Translations under genes and position numbers: made by a program
Shown here: positions 36,585-45,255 of the stretch, in pieces
Numbering within the stretch: the first letter of the stretch is position 1
Layout: each line of letters begins with the position of its first letter
Notes under the pieces: model-generated
What the model was told of the DNA's origin: nothing
Seen by the model: the letters and a program-made list of their open reading frames with translations, nothing else
The model's database searches: none
Source of the DNA: an uncultured Roseibium sp.
GTDB taxonomy: Bacteria > Pseudomonadota > Alphaproteobacteria > Rhizobiales > Stappiaceae
Direction: 5' to 3'
Assembly: GCF_963669205.1 (NCBI RefSeq)
Contig: NZ_OY769915.1
Location: forward strand, 5,430,001-5,494,000
DNA: 64,000 nucleotides

Positions 36585-37262
36585 CTAAACCGGAACCGCG
36601 ATCCGGTTCAGGTTGGCGGTGTGCTGTCCGCCGCCATTGCCGCGCGCATCCACCTCAAGCGACAGGTACCGGCCCGTCTTGAACCTGGTTGCCTTGGTCA
36701 GAACCTCGAAGAACGTCGTGCCGTCCGGCTCCATCAGGAATGTGTTGAACTCGAACCGGCCGTTGCCACGATAGGATCCCGGCAGTGTCTCAGCGCCAAG
36801 GCTCTGGCTTGTGTCGAGCGTATACACCTCGACTGGGAACGCGGACCGTGGAAAGCCCTTGAGAGTGACGATTTCGACATTCACCAGCTGGCCACCCTTC
36901 TGTTGAGGGCCCGTGCCGGGAAAGAAGACCATGTCCCGGAAGCGGTAGGCGAAGATCAGGGTATTGGTGTTGGTCGAGCGAACCACCCGGCTTTGAACGG
37001 CTCCTCTGATCCTGCCGCCGGACCCCGTCGGACCGTTTGACCCGTTCGGTGGTGTATACTGTCCTGCATCGAAGGGGACAACTTCATCATAGATCACCGT
37101 GCCGCCGAGATCCGTGCGGCCAACATCCCGCACATGAAGGACATCGCTGCCGTTATCATCGTAATTTGTTGGTGTGGGACGCTGTATCCCGTTAAGGGTC
37201 GTACCGCTGGACTGGCAGGCACCAAGCGAAAGCGCTCCAAGCAAAAATGTTCTTCTGTACAT
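36585..37262 (-). CDS. lipoprotein of unknown function, first gene of the protease cassette
   Basis: From the ATG at 37262 the protein is 225 residues. A short lipoprotein signal MYRRTFLLGALSLGAC places the acylated Cys at 16. The mature part is rich in Gly, Asn and Thr and looks all-beta (GGRIRGAVQSRVVRSTNTNT, LIFAYRFRDMVFF, RYLSLEVDARGNGGG). I do not recognise the family. It precedes the trypsin-like protease by 6 bases, so it may be its anchor, substrate or partner at the envelope. Confidence 0.72.
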   Translation of the reverse strand: MYRRTFLLGALSLGACQSSGTTLNGIQRPTPTNYDDNGSDVLHVRDVGRTDLGGTVIYDEVVPFDAGQYTPPNGSNGPTGSGGRIRGAVQSRVVRSTNTNTLIFAYRFRDMVFFPGTGPQQKGGQLVNVEIVTLKGFPRSAFPVEVYTLDTSQSLGAETLPGSYRGNGRFEFNTFLMEPDGTTFFEVLTKATRFKTGRYLSLEVDARGNGGGQHTANLNRIAVPV

Positions 37263-37321
37263 TTCAGAACCATCCAAATTTTCAAAAAACACACAATCAA
37301 TCAAACCGGCGCAATCGACGC

Positions 37322-37399
37322 CTGCTGCCTTGCGGTTCGTCCGTAACAGCAGCCGGAAAGTCACATGCTCGGTCAACATGACCGAGCACGAGGACTTCC
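37322..37399 (-). other. two tandem hairpins in the leader of the lipoprotein cassette
   Basis: CTGCTG..TTGCGG pairs with CCGTAA..CAGCAG (about 37323-37353). The longer one has a perfect 10-bp core, TGCTCGGTCA/TGACCGAGCA (37366-37375 with 37379-37388), extended outward by CGGAAAGTC with GACTTCCG. They lie 60-140 bases upstream of the lipoprotein start, in a 269-base gap that otherwise looks empty. A terminator of the preceding SDR or a 5-prime regulatory structure are both possible. Confidence 0.5.
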
Positions 37400-37531
37400 G
37401 TAGAGTAATTTAATCAAAACGGGAAACGCGAACAAATTTCAATTCTTGATGGGTCCATTCCACTTTGGGGAGATGAACATTTTGACCGGGCAGCAACGCC
37501 TACCGTGCCACCGGTTTCCGGAACCCTCAGC

Positions 37532-38308
37532 CTATTTTGTCTGCATGCCTGCAACCATCTTCAGGACTTGCCGACGCGGCAAGATCGGCGTCACCCAGTT
37601 CAGCATGAAGGACAGGCGCGGCTCGTTGACCGCGATCAGGTCGCCTTTCATCATCGCATCGTAGCCGCATTTGGCAACGGAGGCAGGGCTCGCACCCTTT
37701 TGCTTTGCCAGACCGGTTCCGCCCAGATCCGCCGTGGCGACAAACTCCGTATTCACCAGCCCGGGGCAAAGCGCTGTAGACGTGATCCCGTCCTTTCGCA
37801 TTTCCTGGTCGATCGCCTGGCTGAAAGACGTCACGAAGGCTTTCGTTGCGAAGTAGACCGCCTGGTAGGGTCCCGGAATGAAACTCGCCGTTGAAGAAAC
37901 ATGCAGCATGCGCCCACCGCTCCGGTTTTTCATCTCATTGCCGAAATGATGACTGAGCGTGACCAGCGCCGAAATGTTCAGATCGATCATGGCCTGGTCC
38001 TTGGCAAGGTCACGGTCGAGAAAAGCGCCATGCCCCCCAAATCCTGCGTTGTTGATCAGGATATCAATGTCGATGCCCCGTGCTTTTACCGCGTCGTAAA
38101 GCGCAGTCGACTGCGCCGGTGATCCGACATCCTGCGCGACAACCGTGACTGTCACGCCGTGGGCGCTTTCAAGTTCGCTCTTCAAGGCCTCCAGCGGTTC
38201 CAGCCGCCGCGCGACAATGACAAGATCTCCACCGCGTCTGGCGTGGTAACGCGCGAATTCCATCCCGATTCCGGAAGAGGCTCCCGTGATCAACGCAGTG
38301 TTTGACAT
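37532..38308 (-). CDS. short-chain dehydrogenase/reductase under TetR control
   Basis: The 258-residue classical SDR has the cofactor loop GASSGIG near the N-terminus (TALITGASSGIGMEFARYHA), NNAG (LINNAGFGG), the catalytic Ser in HVSSTASFIPG and the YFATK motif. An Arg after the first strand (VARRLEP) suggests NADP(H). It is divergent from a TetR gene, and two identical-arm operators lie between them. The substrate is probably a small hydrophobic alcohol or ketone, but this is not determined. Confidence 0.9.
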   Translation of the reverse strand: MSNTALITGASSGIGMEFARYHARRGGDLVIVARRLEPLEALKSELESAHGVTVTVVAQDVGSPAQSTALYDAVKARGIDIDILINNAGFGGHGAFLDRDLAKDQAMIDLNISALVTLSHHFGNEMKNRSGGRMLHVSSTASFIPGPYQAVYFATKAFVTSFSQAIDQEMRKDGITSTALCPGLVNTEFVATADLGGTGLAKQKGASPASVAKCGYDAMMKGDLIAVNEPRLSFMLNWVTPILPRRQVLKMVAGMQTK

Positions 38309-38325
38309 GATGTGCTCCCGTAAAA

Positions 38326-38341
38326 GTCAACAACTGTTGAC
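38326..38341. promoter_or_regulatory. TetR-type operator 1
   Basis: GTCAACAACTGTTGAC is a perfect palindrome with 7-bp arms, 17 bases from the SDR start. It shares both arms with operator 2, so one regulator, most likely the adjacent TetR protein, should bind both. Confidence 0.8.
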
Positions 38342-38369
38342 GAGGCAGATAGGGCGTGGAAAAACAAAA

Positions 38370-38385
38370 GTCAACACTTGTTGAC
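38370..38385. promoter_or_regulatory. TetR-type operator 2
   Basis: GTCAACACTTGTTGAC repeats the arms of operator 1 with a different central pair, 44 bases away (about four helical turns). It is 30 bases from the TetR ATG and so should also mediate autoregulation. Confidence 0.8.
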
Positions 38386-38415
38386 AAAAATGTTCACGGC
38401 GTCTAGTTGGGACTC

Positions 38416-38973
38416 ATGAGCAAATCCGGTTCCACCAAGGAAAAACTCGTTGCCGCGGCCCGGGAGCTGTTCTGGACACGCGGCTATTCAAACGTCTCGG
38501 TCCGCGACATAACGGGAAAAGCGGGCGTGGATGCCGCGCTGGTGTCCCGCTATTTCGGCGGCAAACAGGGTCTGTTCGAGGCAACCCTGGCCGAGATCCC
38601 ACAGTGGGACGCACTGACTGCGGGCTCAGAGGAATTGCTTGCAAAGGCAGCCGAAAGTTTTGCGCATCCGTTCGACCCGGAAGCCGATGCCACGAATGTC
38701 TTCACCATGCTCCTGGCAAATGTCATCGATCCGGAAATGGGCGGCATGATCCGCGAACTGGTGCAGGTGAAACTCGCAGACCCGCTGACGGAGAGGATCG
38801 ACGGACCTGACGCGCGCGAGCGCGCTGCGCTGTTGCTTGCAGTTCTGTTTGGTGTTGCGCTGATGCGCAAGAATTTCCGCTTGGAAGGCCTCGCCGACAA
38901 GTCACCCGAACAACTTCAGGCGGAAATTATCCGGCTCGGCCGTGTCGCACTTGAAGTCGAAAGGCAGGGGTGA
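38416..38973 (+). CDS. TetR/AcrR-family transcriptional regulator
   Basis: The 185-residue repressor has the N-terminal helix-turn-helix (TKEKLVAAARELFWTRGYSN, then VSVRDITGKAGVDAALVSRYFGGK, in which the recognition helix spans AGVDAALVSRYF). The C-terminal ligand domain resembles TetR_C members with FTMLLANVIDPEMGG. The ATG at 38416 is preferred to a TTG at 38407. It probably represses itself and the divergent SDR through the two GTCAACA-NN-TGTTGAC sites. Confidence 0.9.
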   Translation: MSKSGSTKEKLVAAARELFWTRGYSNVSVRDITGKAGVDAALVSRYFGGKQGLFEATLAEIPQWDALTAGSEELLAKAAESFAHPFDPEADATNVFTMLLANVIDPEMGGMIRELVQVKLADPLTERIDGPDARERAALLLAVLFGVALMRKNFRLEGLADKSPEQLQAEIIRLGRVALEVERQG

Positions 38974-38997
38974 ACCAAAGGAAAGGTCCTACCCGCC

Positions 38998-41673
38998 TCA
39001 TGCCGCCGCTTTTGCAAGCGCCCGCAGCTTCTTCGAAAATTTCGCGGTCTTGCCGCCACCGGGTAGGGACGCAAGACAGGTCAGCGTTTCCGGCCTCTCC
39101 GGGGCGGTTCCCGCATCCACGTGAAGCTCGTAATAGAGTTCCAGGATGCCTCCGAGGTCCCGCGGACACTGCTCGGGCGCAAAGTCAAGGATCAGACCGA
39201 TCGTTGCGCGGACATGATGCGCCGCGCCTGCCTCGGCCATGGCGGTAAATCCCTTTGTCCAGCGAGGTGTTGGCAAGGCACCGGAAAGCAGAAAGGCCTT
39301 GATGGCATCGGCAAAATCGTTGGTGGCAAGCCGGCCTGCGGCCAGCGTCTCCACCGCAGCTTCAGCCGCGAGCGAGGTGACCGACTTGTCTTCGACTGCC
39401 ATGTAGTAGGCCAGAACGCCTGCCCCCAGTGGACTGACATCCGGACCCGGCCGGAAGAACGGTTCGAGATAGGCGCGCGTATGATTGTCTGTCAGCTTCT
39501 GCCAGACGTCCTGATGGAGGAGCGCCTGCCGGAAGAACAGATCGGGTGCATTCGGCCGGCAGAGCGACGCCCAGGCGACATCGGCGAACGAGTTGCCGCA
39601 TTGGCGAAGCACATAAGGCGCGTTCGTTTCCCGGCGGGGAATGAGCGAGCGCCAGCCTCCGCCTTCTCCTTCGATCGCCGGTGTGATCGGAACCGCCACA
39701 TCCGCCCAGAAATACGCACCGCAGTCGCTGTCCTTGCGAACGACATCAAGCGCCATCTTCGCCGGGACGCCGCATTCAGGAAGGGACTTTCCAAACAGCC
39801 CGGCAACGCGCCTGTCTTCATGGAAAGGCCGGCGCGCACGCCACGCCGCCGCCCACAGGTCCGGCGTCGGTCCGACCTCGACATCATGGCCCATGGCATA
39901 GGCGAACGCGCGCCCTTGCTCCGAATTCCGGGCGTGATATTCGATTGGCACCGGCGTTTGTGTATCAAGGCGCATGAGCGCAAGCGTCAGGTCTGCAACT
40001 CCCGGCAAGACACCTGCAGCTGAATAGCGTTGCAGTCTCTGTGACAGGTCTGCAGCTGCAATCATGCCGCTGCTGTCGCCCGGCAGCGACAGCAGCGGGA
40101 GTGACGTGCCGGTCAGAACCCGGTCGAGCACTTCGCCGTTTCGGGCAAGGTGCAGGGATTGCAAGCCGGCATCATCAACAAGATGCGCGCTTTCACGCCC
40201 ACCCTCTTCGCCTGTAAGGGCGCCAATCGGCCGGCCTTCGCAAAGCCCGCGCCCGGTTAGCGCGAGCACGGCCCGCACCCCGGCACCGCCCGGCTTCGCC
40301 CAGACCTGTTTTGCCCGTTTCTTCAGCGGTGACAGGAGCGTCCCGTTTTCGCGCAGTTCAGCACCGAACCGTGACACCCCGTCAACGGCGCGCTCGACAT
40401 CAAACGGGTCGCGCGGCGTTTCAAGCACCGAAAGGTAAAGCGACAACGCTTCAGCGGGGGTTCCGACCGGTGTTGTCACGACTGCCCGTGCCGGGGCGGC
40501 ATGGACTGGCGCCACGTCGGCACCCGGCTGAGCTGTGCTCCCGGCCATGTCGGCGATCCGGCTGCGAAGGGACGGAACCACGAGGTCCACATAGTCGGCG
40601 AGAAGTGCCTGCACGTGCGCGTCATTGCCCTCACCCAGCTTCGCAACAAGATCAAGAGCAGCTTTCTGAACACCGGCATCTTCCGACACCAACGCCAGAG
40701 ACGCTGCATCCAAAGCACCGGAGCCGACCTGATTGTCGCGCGCGGCCGCCCTTTCAACGAGTTTCAGCGCAGCAAGAACCAGCCCCTTCGAACGTGCCTG
40801 TAGGGCAGGCTCCAGGCTTTTGAGCAGGCTGGCCGGTTCCAGCGGACAAGATTTGTCCGCCGCCTGGACGAATTTCAGCGCGAACGAGACTGTTGGCGGA
40901 ACAGAGGATGACAGGAGCCCGAGATAGCGGCCGGCCCGAACGGCAATTTCGTCTTCCGTCGGCGCAAGCGCTGTGTGGAAGCGGGAATACCAGCCCGCAC
41001 GATACTGGCCGAAGTCCCGTTCAAGGGCATCAAGGGAGGCATCGAGAAGCCGCTGACGGTCGAGCTTGCCGGCCTCCGCATATCCGATCAGCCGGTCGGA
41101 CCAGGTCGGCGTGCCCTGTTTTGCAAACTTGTCATGATTGGCAAGACTGAATTCACCCCCGCCCTCGACTTCAAAGAACCGCCAGACATCTTTGGAGAGC
41201 AGAACCTCTTCATCTACGCCCCAGCGTTCGTGCCAGATCCCGTAGTAGCCGAGGATGATGCCATCGCTTTCCGGTCTGCGTGCGAGGCCATCCTGCCAGA
41301 GGGGGGCTGCGTTGCCGATGGCATGCGGATTTTGTTCGACGAGATGGTCGACCAGACCCTGAGCGAAATCCAATTCCAGGACCGTGAAAACATCCTGGAT
41401 CGGCACCGACGCCGGAACGGGAACGAAGCCCAGTTTCTTCAGTTCCGAAAGGGTCGCCGTCGCAAAGAGGCCAATAATGACGGCGTCACGGTCACGCGGT
41501 TTTTTGCCTTTGTCCCCACGCTGCTCGAACCCGAACAGCACATGGTCCGAATAGAGCTTCGAGACCGCCTTTGCATGCGGCCTCCGGTCGGCCGGTGGAA
41601 TCGCGGCGAGGCTCTCAAGTGCGGAGCGCGCCTTATTCGTCGTAAGGATCGAAATCAGTTCGTCTTCGCTCAT
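38998..41673 (-). CDS. DUF6493-like helical-repeat protein, partner of the SWIM protein
   Basis: The 891-residue protein has no signal peptide or membrane helix and is rich in Ala/Leu helices (ALESLAAIPPADRRPHAKAV, GLVLAALKLVERAAARDNQV), suggesting a HEAT-like solenoid in the first 400 residues. The C-terminal part has conserved-looking segments such as HEDRRVAGLFGKSLPECG and QALLHQDVWQKL. Its start overlaps the SWIM gene stop by 4 bases, so the two are translationally coupled. I assign it to the DUF6493 type from this pairing and its size. The biochemical role is unknown. Confidence 0.6.
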   Translation of the reverse strand: MSEDELISILTTNKARSALESLAAIPPADRRPHAKAVSKLYSDHVLFGFEQRGDKGKKPRDRDAVIIGLFATATLSELKKLGFVPVPASVPIQDVFTVLELDFAQGLVDHLVEQNPHAIGNAAPLWQDGLARRPESDGIILGYYGIWHERWGVDEEVLLSKDVWRFFEVEGGGEFSLANHDKFAKQGTPTWSDRLIGYAEAGKLDRQRLLDASLDALERDFGQYRAGWYSRFHTALAPTEDEIAVRAGRYLGLLSSSVPPTVSFALKFVQAADKSCPLEPASLLKSLEPALQARSKGLVLAALKLVERAAARDNQVGSGALDAASLALVSEDAGVQKAALDLVAKLGEGNDAHVQALLADYVDLVVPSLRSRIADMAGSTAQPGADVAPVHAAPARAVVTTPVGTPAEALSLYLSVLETPRDPFDVERAVDGVSRFGAELRENGTLLSPLKKRAKQVWAKPGGAGVRAVLALTGRGLCEGRPIGALTGEEGGRESAHLVDDAGLQSLHLARNGEVLDRVLTGTSLPLLSLPGDSSGMIAAADLSQRLQRYSAAGVLPGVADLTLALMRLDTQTPVPIEYHARNSEQGRAFAYAMGHDVEVGPTPDLWAAAWRARRPFHEDRRVAGLFGKSLPECGVPAKMALDVVRKDSDCGAYFWADVAVPITPAIEGEGGGWRSLIPRRETNAPYVLRQCGNSFADVAWASLCRPNAPDLFFRQALLHQDVWQKLTDNHTRAYLEPFFRPGPDVSPLGAGVLAYYMAVEDKSVTSLAAEAAVETLAAGRLATNDFADAIKAFLLSGALPTPRWTKGFTAMAEAGAAHHVRATIGLILDFAPEQCPRDLGGILELYYELHVDAGTAPERPETLTCLASLPGGGKTAKFSKKLRALAKAAA

Positions 41674-43040
41674 GCCGACCTCTCAAGCTGCATTTCGACC
41701 GCAAGCATATGCTTGCAGGGCCCTCTTTGACGGCCATGTTTGGCAAACCACGGACAGGTGCAGCGCCAGCCTTCTCCGTCCCGCGCGACTGTGTGGACCA
41801 CGTCTTTGCCTGCAACCTCTGCTCCGGACGGGGTCATGGTCACGGCACTAGTTTCACAGAGCTCCCGCGCTGCCTTCAGCCGCGGGTTGAGATCATCCAG
41901 CGGCGCAAGATCAAAAGGAAGAACCCGGTGGAAATACCCGTCCTGGCCGAGATCGAAACCGACAAGGCCTCTGGCGGCAAGGTCAGCAAGCGCGTTTTCG
42001 ACCGTATCCGTCTCAAGCCCGGTCGCGGACGCCAGTGTCTCAACATCGATCCTGTCCTGCCAGTTGAGCTGCGCGCGGACATTTGCAACCGTGTCACCCG
42101 ACGACGCTGCCAGGCCCGAGAGGGTGCCGCCGTCGCCTGAAAAACCACGCCAGGGTTCCGCGTTCAGAACCAGCCAGAAACGCTGGCTACCGAAATCGAG
42201 CGACCATGCGCTTGCGCCTGTCGCCGGCGCACTGAAAACGTCCATGCCATTGGAGCGGCTGACCATTGCTTCCAGAATCCGCAGCCGGTGACTGCCACGC
42301 AACATGAGCGCGCCCTCGACCCGTCGCGAAGACAGTCTGGCAACACCGCCGGTCGCGCTTACCCACTGCACGCTGTCGTCCTTGCCGCGGGGCAGGGCGC
42401 GAAGGAAACGTTGTGCGGCGACGCGCGGCAGGTGAGCGAATAGCTGCATCTGCGCCTGGACAACCTGGACCTCGGCAAATCCCCTGACCCAGCGCAACGG
42501 CAGCGGTACCTTGCGCTCGACAATGGTCTTGGCATCTCGCGTGATGCCGATGCCGCCTTCCCCGATATCGAGGTGGAAGTCCGCCTCCCTGCCGACATTT
42601 GCCAGCGCACCCCGCAATTCAGCGCCGAAATCGACATTCGTGGTTCCGTTCCGGGAGTGACTGATCTCCAGTGCATCCGGTGTCAGATCCATCCTGGCAT
42701 AAGCGCTGCAGCATGCGGAAAAGCCCTCGAAGCGAACGGCGCCGGGGCTGACGGTTGCCACCGGATCGGCCTCGCGCAGGATCCTTGCGAGCATGGCGGG
42801 CGGAACGTAGTAGCGTGCGGCCACCGTCTCTGAAACCGCGCGCAGCCCCTTGGCGGTGATGTCGGGATAGCACGCGCGGGCACTGAGGAATTGTCCGGAA
42901 TTCGACGGTGACACACCGCCGTCAGCCGCGAGGGACAGGCGGGTTTCACCCGCATTCGCCAGGAACCCGGAAGCTGCCGAATATCGATAGGTTTTGTCGG
43001 TCGCGGGCAAAGGAGGGGACCCCGTCAAACAAAAATTCAA
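41670..43040 (-). CDS. SWIM zinc-finger protein
   Basis: The 456-residue protein ends in a SWIM finger with C427, C429, C442 and H444 (CTCPWF...GPCKHML). SWIM fingers bind DNA or proteins. The body has the family pattern TYRYSAASGF, VRFEGFSACCSAYARMDL, TTNVDF and VERKVPLPLRWVRGFAEVQV. No ATG is in frame near the start. TTG at 43040 is used, and TTG at 43010 is also possible. Elsewhere such proteins occur with MoxR ATPase and VWA proteins, neither of which is nearby here. Confidence 0.78.
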   Translation of the reverse strand: MNFCLTGSPPLPATDKTYRYSAASGFLANAGETRLSLAADGGVSPSNSGQFLSARACYPDITAKGLRAVSETVAARYYVPPAMLARILREADPVATVSPGAVRFEGFSACCSAYARMDLTPDALEISHSRNGTTNVDFGAELRGALANVGREADFHLDIGEGGIGITRDAKTIVERKVPLPLRWVRGFAEVQVVQAQMQLFAHLPRVAAQRFLRALPRGKDDSVQWVSATGGVARLSSRRVEGALMLRGSHRLRILEAMVSRSNGMDVFSAPATGASAWSLDFGSQRFWLVLNAEPWRGFSGDGGTLSGLAASSGDTVANVRAQLNWQDRIDVETLASATGLETDTVENALADLAARGLVGFDLGQDGYFHRVLPFDLAPLDDLNPRLKAARELCETSAVTMTPSGAEVAGKDVVHTVARDGEGWRCTCPWFAKHGRQRGPCKHMLAVEMQLERSA

Positions 43041-43385
43041 TTCCCCGTCTTGTGGCGCATTTCAATTAAAACGGGATGAAAATAAATCCTAACAATTGTC
43101 ATAAGTTCCAAGGGCTCGCGCGCCGGCGAACCTGTTCGAACGGCAGCCGTTGCCGTTCATGAGCCCATGTTTCAACGAAAACGCGGAACACGCCCCGGAC
43201 GGACCGTCTTGCGCGCAACGGCGCTGGCCGAGATTTCTCTTAACTTTCAGATGGCTTACGCTAAGCTTGTCCAGACAGTTTCTTGCTTCTGCGCGCGAAA
43301 GGGCCGTCACGGCGGCGGCCATCGTCGAACGGCCGGGTCTTCAGACACGGCAGACCGGGCTGCGCACGCAGCAACAATTGCGGGG
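43041..43385. other. divergent intergenic region of 345 bases without a recognisable gene
   Basis: The gap lies between the SWIM gene and the hydrolase gene. The first 60 bases are AT-rich for this genome (CAATTAAAACGGGATGAAAA) and probably hold the SWIM promoter. The rest is GC-rich and shows only an 8-bp palindrome, GTTCGAAC. Reading frames crossing it lack ribosome-binding sites and family similarity. Confidence 0.5.
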
Positions 43386-45056
43386 ATGAGTGCAATGGGT
43401 TGGCTTCGCTCTCTGGTGACGGGTCTGTCTGTTCCCTGTCTGATGCTTGGGCTCCTGTTTTTCGCCGCTTCGCTGACCCCTTCCCTTATTCCGCGCGGCC
43501 CACTTGTCCAGGGCATCCTTGGCGGCATCGTCATCGCGCTTGGCTATCTGCTGGGGAAGATCGTCGACCTGACCTGGCGGGCCGCGGACCTGCCGCGCCT
43601 GCGCGGCAAGGCTGCGTTGATCGCCAATCTCGTGCTCGCCGCCGCCACGCTCCTGTTCATTCTCTGGACCGCAACATCCAGCCTGAAATGGCAGAACGAA
43701 CTGCGGGTCAAGATGGGCCTCGAACCGGCGGAAGCGCAACACCTCATCACGATACTGGTCAGCGCAACACTTACCTTTGTTGTCGCCTATCTGATCGGGG
43801 CTTTGGTTGTTGCGCTGTTCCGCTGGATCCGGTCACGCTTCTACCACTTCATGCCGGCACGCCGGGCCAATGTTCTCGGGGTCGTCGCGGTGATCCTGAT
43901 CCTGTTCGTGGTGACGCGCGACGGCATTCTCGATCGCGTCGTGACCGGCCTTGACGAAAGCTACGAGACGGCACAGCAGCTCTTTGACGCGGCCCCGCCG
44001 CCGCCGGGCGAAGCGCGCCAGACGGGATCCTCCGCCTCGCTGGTCGACTGGGCCGCAATGGGCAAGCCCGGGCGCGATTTCGTGCTGTCCGGACCGGACA
44101 GTGAGGCGATCTCCGCTTTCACCGGCAATCCGGCCATGGACCCGATCCGGGTCTATGTCGGCCGGGCCAATGCAGATACTCCTGAAGACCGGGCAATGCT
44201 TGCACTTGAAGAGCTCAAGCGGCTGAACGCCTTCGAGCGCGAGGTCCTGATCGTCACCAGCCCCACGGGGACCGGCTGGATGGATCCGGGTTCCCATGAT
44301 CCGCTCGAATACATGCACAACGGCAACATCGCGACCGTCAGCGCGCAATATTCCTACCTCCAGTCGCCCCTTGCGCTGATCCTGGAAACGCGCACCGGCC
44401 TCGATCAGGCGACCGCCCTACTGAAAGTCGTGCACGACCATTGGAAAACCTTGCCGAAGGACAACCGCCCGAGGCTCTACGCCCACGGCCTCAGTCTGGG
44501 GGCGTGGTCCTCCATGTACGGCACAAATCTGTTCCGCCTTGTCGGCGACCCGATTGACGGCGCGTTCTGGGCCGGACCGCCGTTTCCGTCCGATCTGTGG
44601 AACTACGTGCAGAACGCACGCAATCCGGGCACGCCATGGGTGTTGCCGGAGATCGGAGACGGTTCGCTCGTGCGCTACGCTTCCCATTATGCTGATGCGT
44701 CGGAGGCCCCGGCCGGCTGGGGCGGCATGCGCATCGTCTTCCTGCAGTATTCAAGCGATCCGATCGTCTTCTATGATCCTTTCTCGCTCTGGCGCGCACC
44801 ACCCTGGATGAACGATCCGCCGGCCCCGGACGCATCGGAGCATCTCACCTTCATTCCGGTCGTCACCCAGTTCCAGCTCGCGCTCGACATGGCGCTGGCC
44901 TTCGGAGCGCCGCCCGGACACGGCCATGCCTATTACGCCCAGGACTACATCGAGCCCTGGGTCCAGGTGACCGCGCCCGAAGGCTGGACGGATGCTGACA
45001 CGCAACGCCTGAAAGCACATTGCGACCTCGGTTTCCAGAACGGCTGTTCCAACTGA
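43386..45056 (+). CDS. membrane-anchored alpha/beta-hydrolase family protein (Abhydrolase_9 type)
   Basis: The 556-residue protein starts with about four membrane helices (residues 5-160, including LMLGLLFFAASLTPSLIPRG and VVAVILILFVV), then a large periplasmic or cytoplasmic hydrolase domain. The nucleophile elbow is HGLSLGAWS. Other conserved-looking parts are PVYVGRANA-like VYVGRAN, TGTGWMDP and FLQYSSDPIVFYDP. This matches the paired Abhydrolase_9_N and Abhydrolase_9 domains. It is probably a lipid esterase or acyltransferase, but the substrate is unknown. ATG at 43386 is used, and 43395 has a better-spaced GGGGATGAG site. Confidence 0.82.
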   Translation: MSAMGWLRSLVTGLSVPCLMLGLLFFAASLTPSLIPRGPLVQGILGGIVIALGYLLGKIVDLTWRAADLPRLRGKAALIANLVLAAATLLFILWTATSSLKWQNELRVKMGLEPAEAQHLITILVSATLTFVVAYLIGALVVALFRWIRSRFYHFMPARRANVLGVVAVILILFVVTRDGILDRVVTGLDESYETAQQLFDAAPPPPGEARQTGSSASLVDWAAMGKPGRDFVLSGPDSEAISAFTGNPAMDPIRVYVGRANADTPEDRAMLALEELKRLNAFEREVLIVTSPTGTGWMDPGSHDPLEYMHNGNIATVSAQYSYLQSPLALILETRTGLDQATALLKVVHDHWKTLPKDNRPRLYAHGLSLGAWSSMYGTNLFRLVGDPIDGAFWAGPPFPSDLWNYVQNARNPGTPWVLPEIGDGSLVRYASHYADASEAPAGWGGMRIVFLQYSSDPIVFYDPFSLWRAPPWMNDPPAPDASEHLTFIPVVTQFQLALDMALAFGAPPGHGHAYYAQDYIEPWVQVTAPEGWTDADTQRLKAHCDLGFQNGCSN

Positions 45057-45255
45057 TCCTTTTTTGAAGTGTCTGCGCGGACCTCGATTCGGACGCAGGA
45101 AGCACGCGCGGCGGGCGGCAGGGCTTTGCACCAAAAGCGAGGGAATCCAAGCTTTCCAGACATTATTGAGCCCCGACGGCGATAAGAGGTTTCCAAGGTG
45201 TTAAAAATCACGCTATCAAGGGGTTACCTCTGAAACAGGCGGTTGATTGCGCAAT

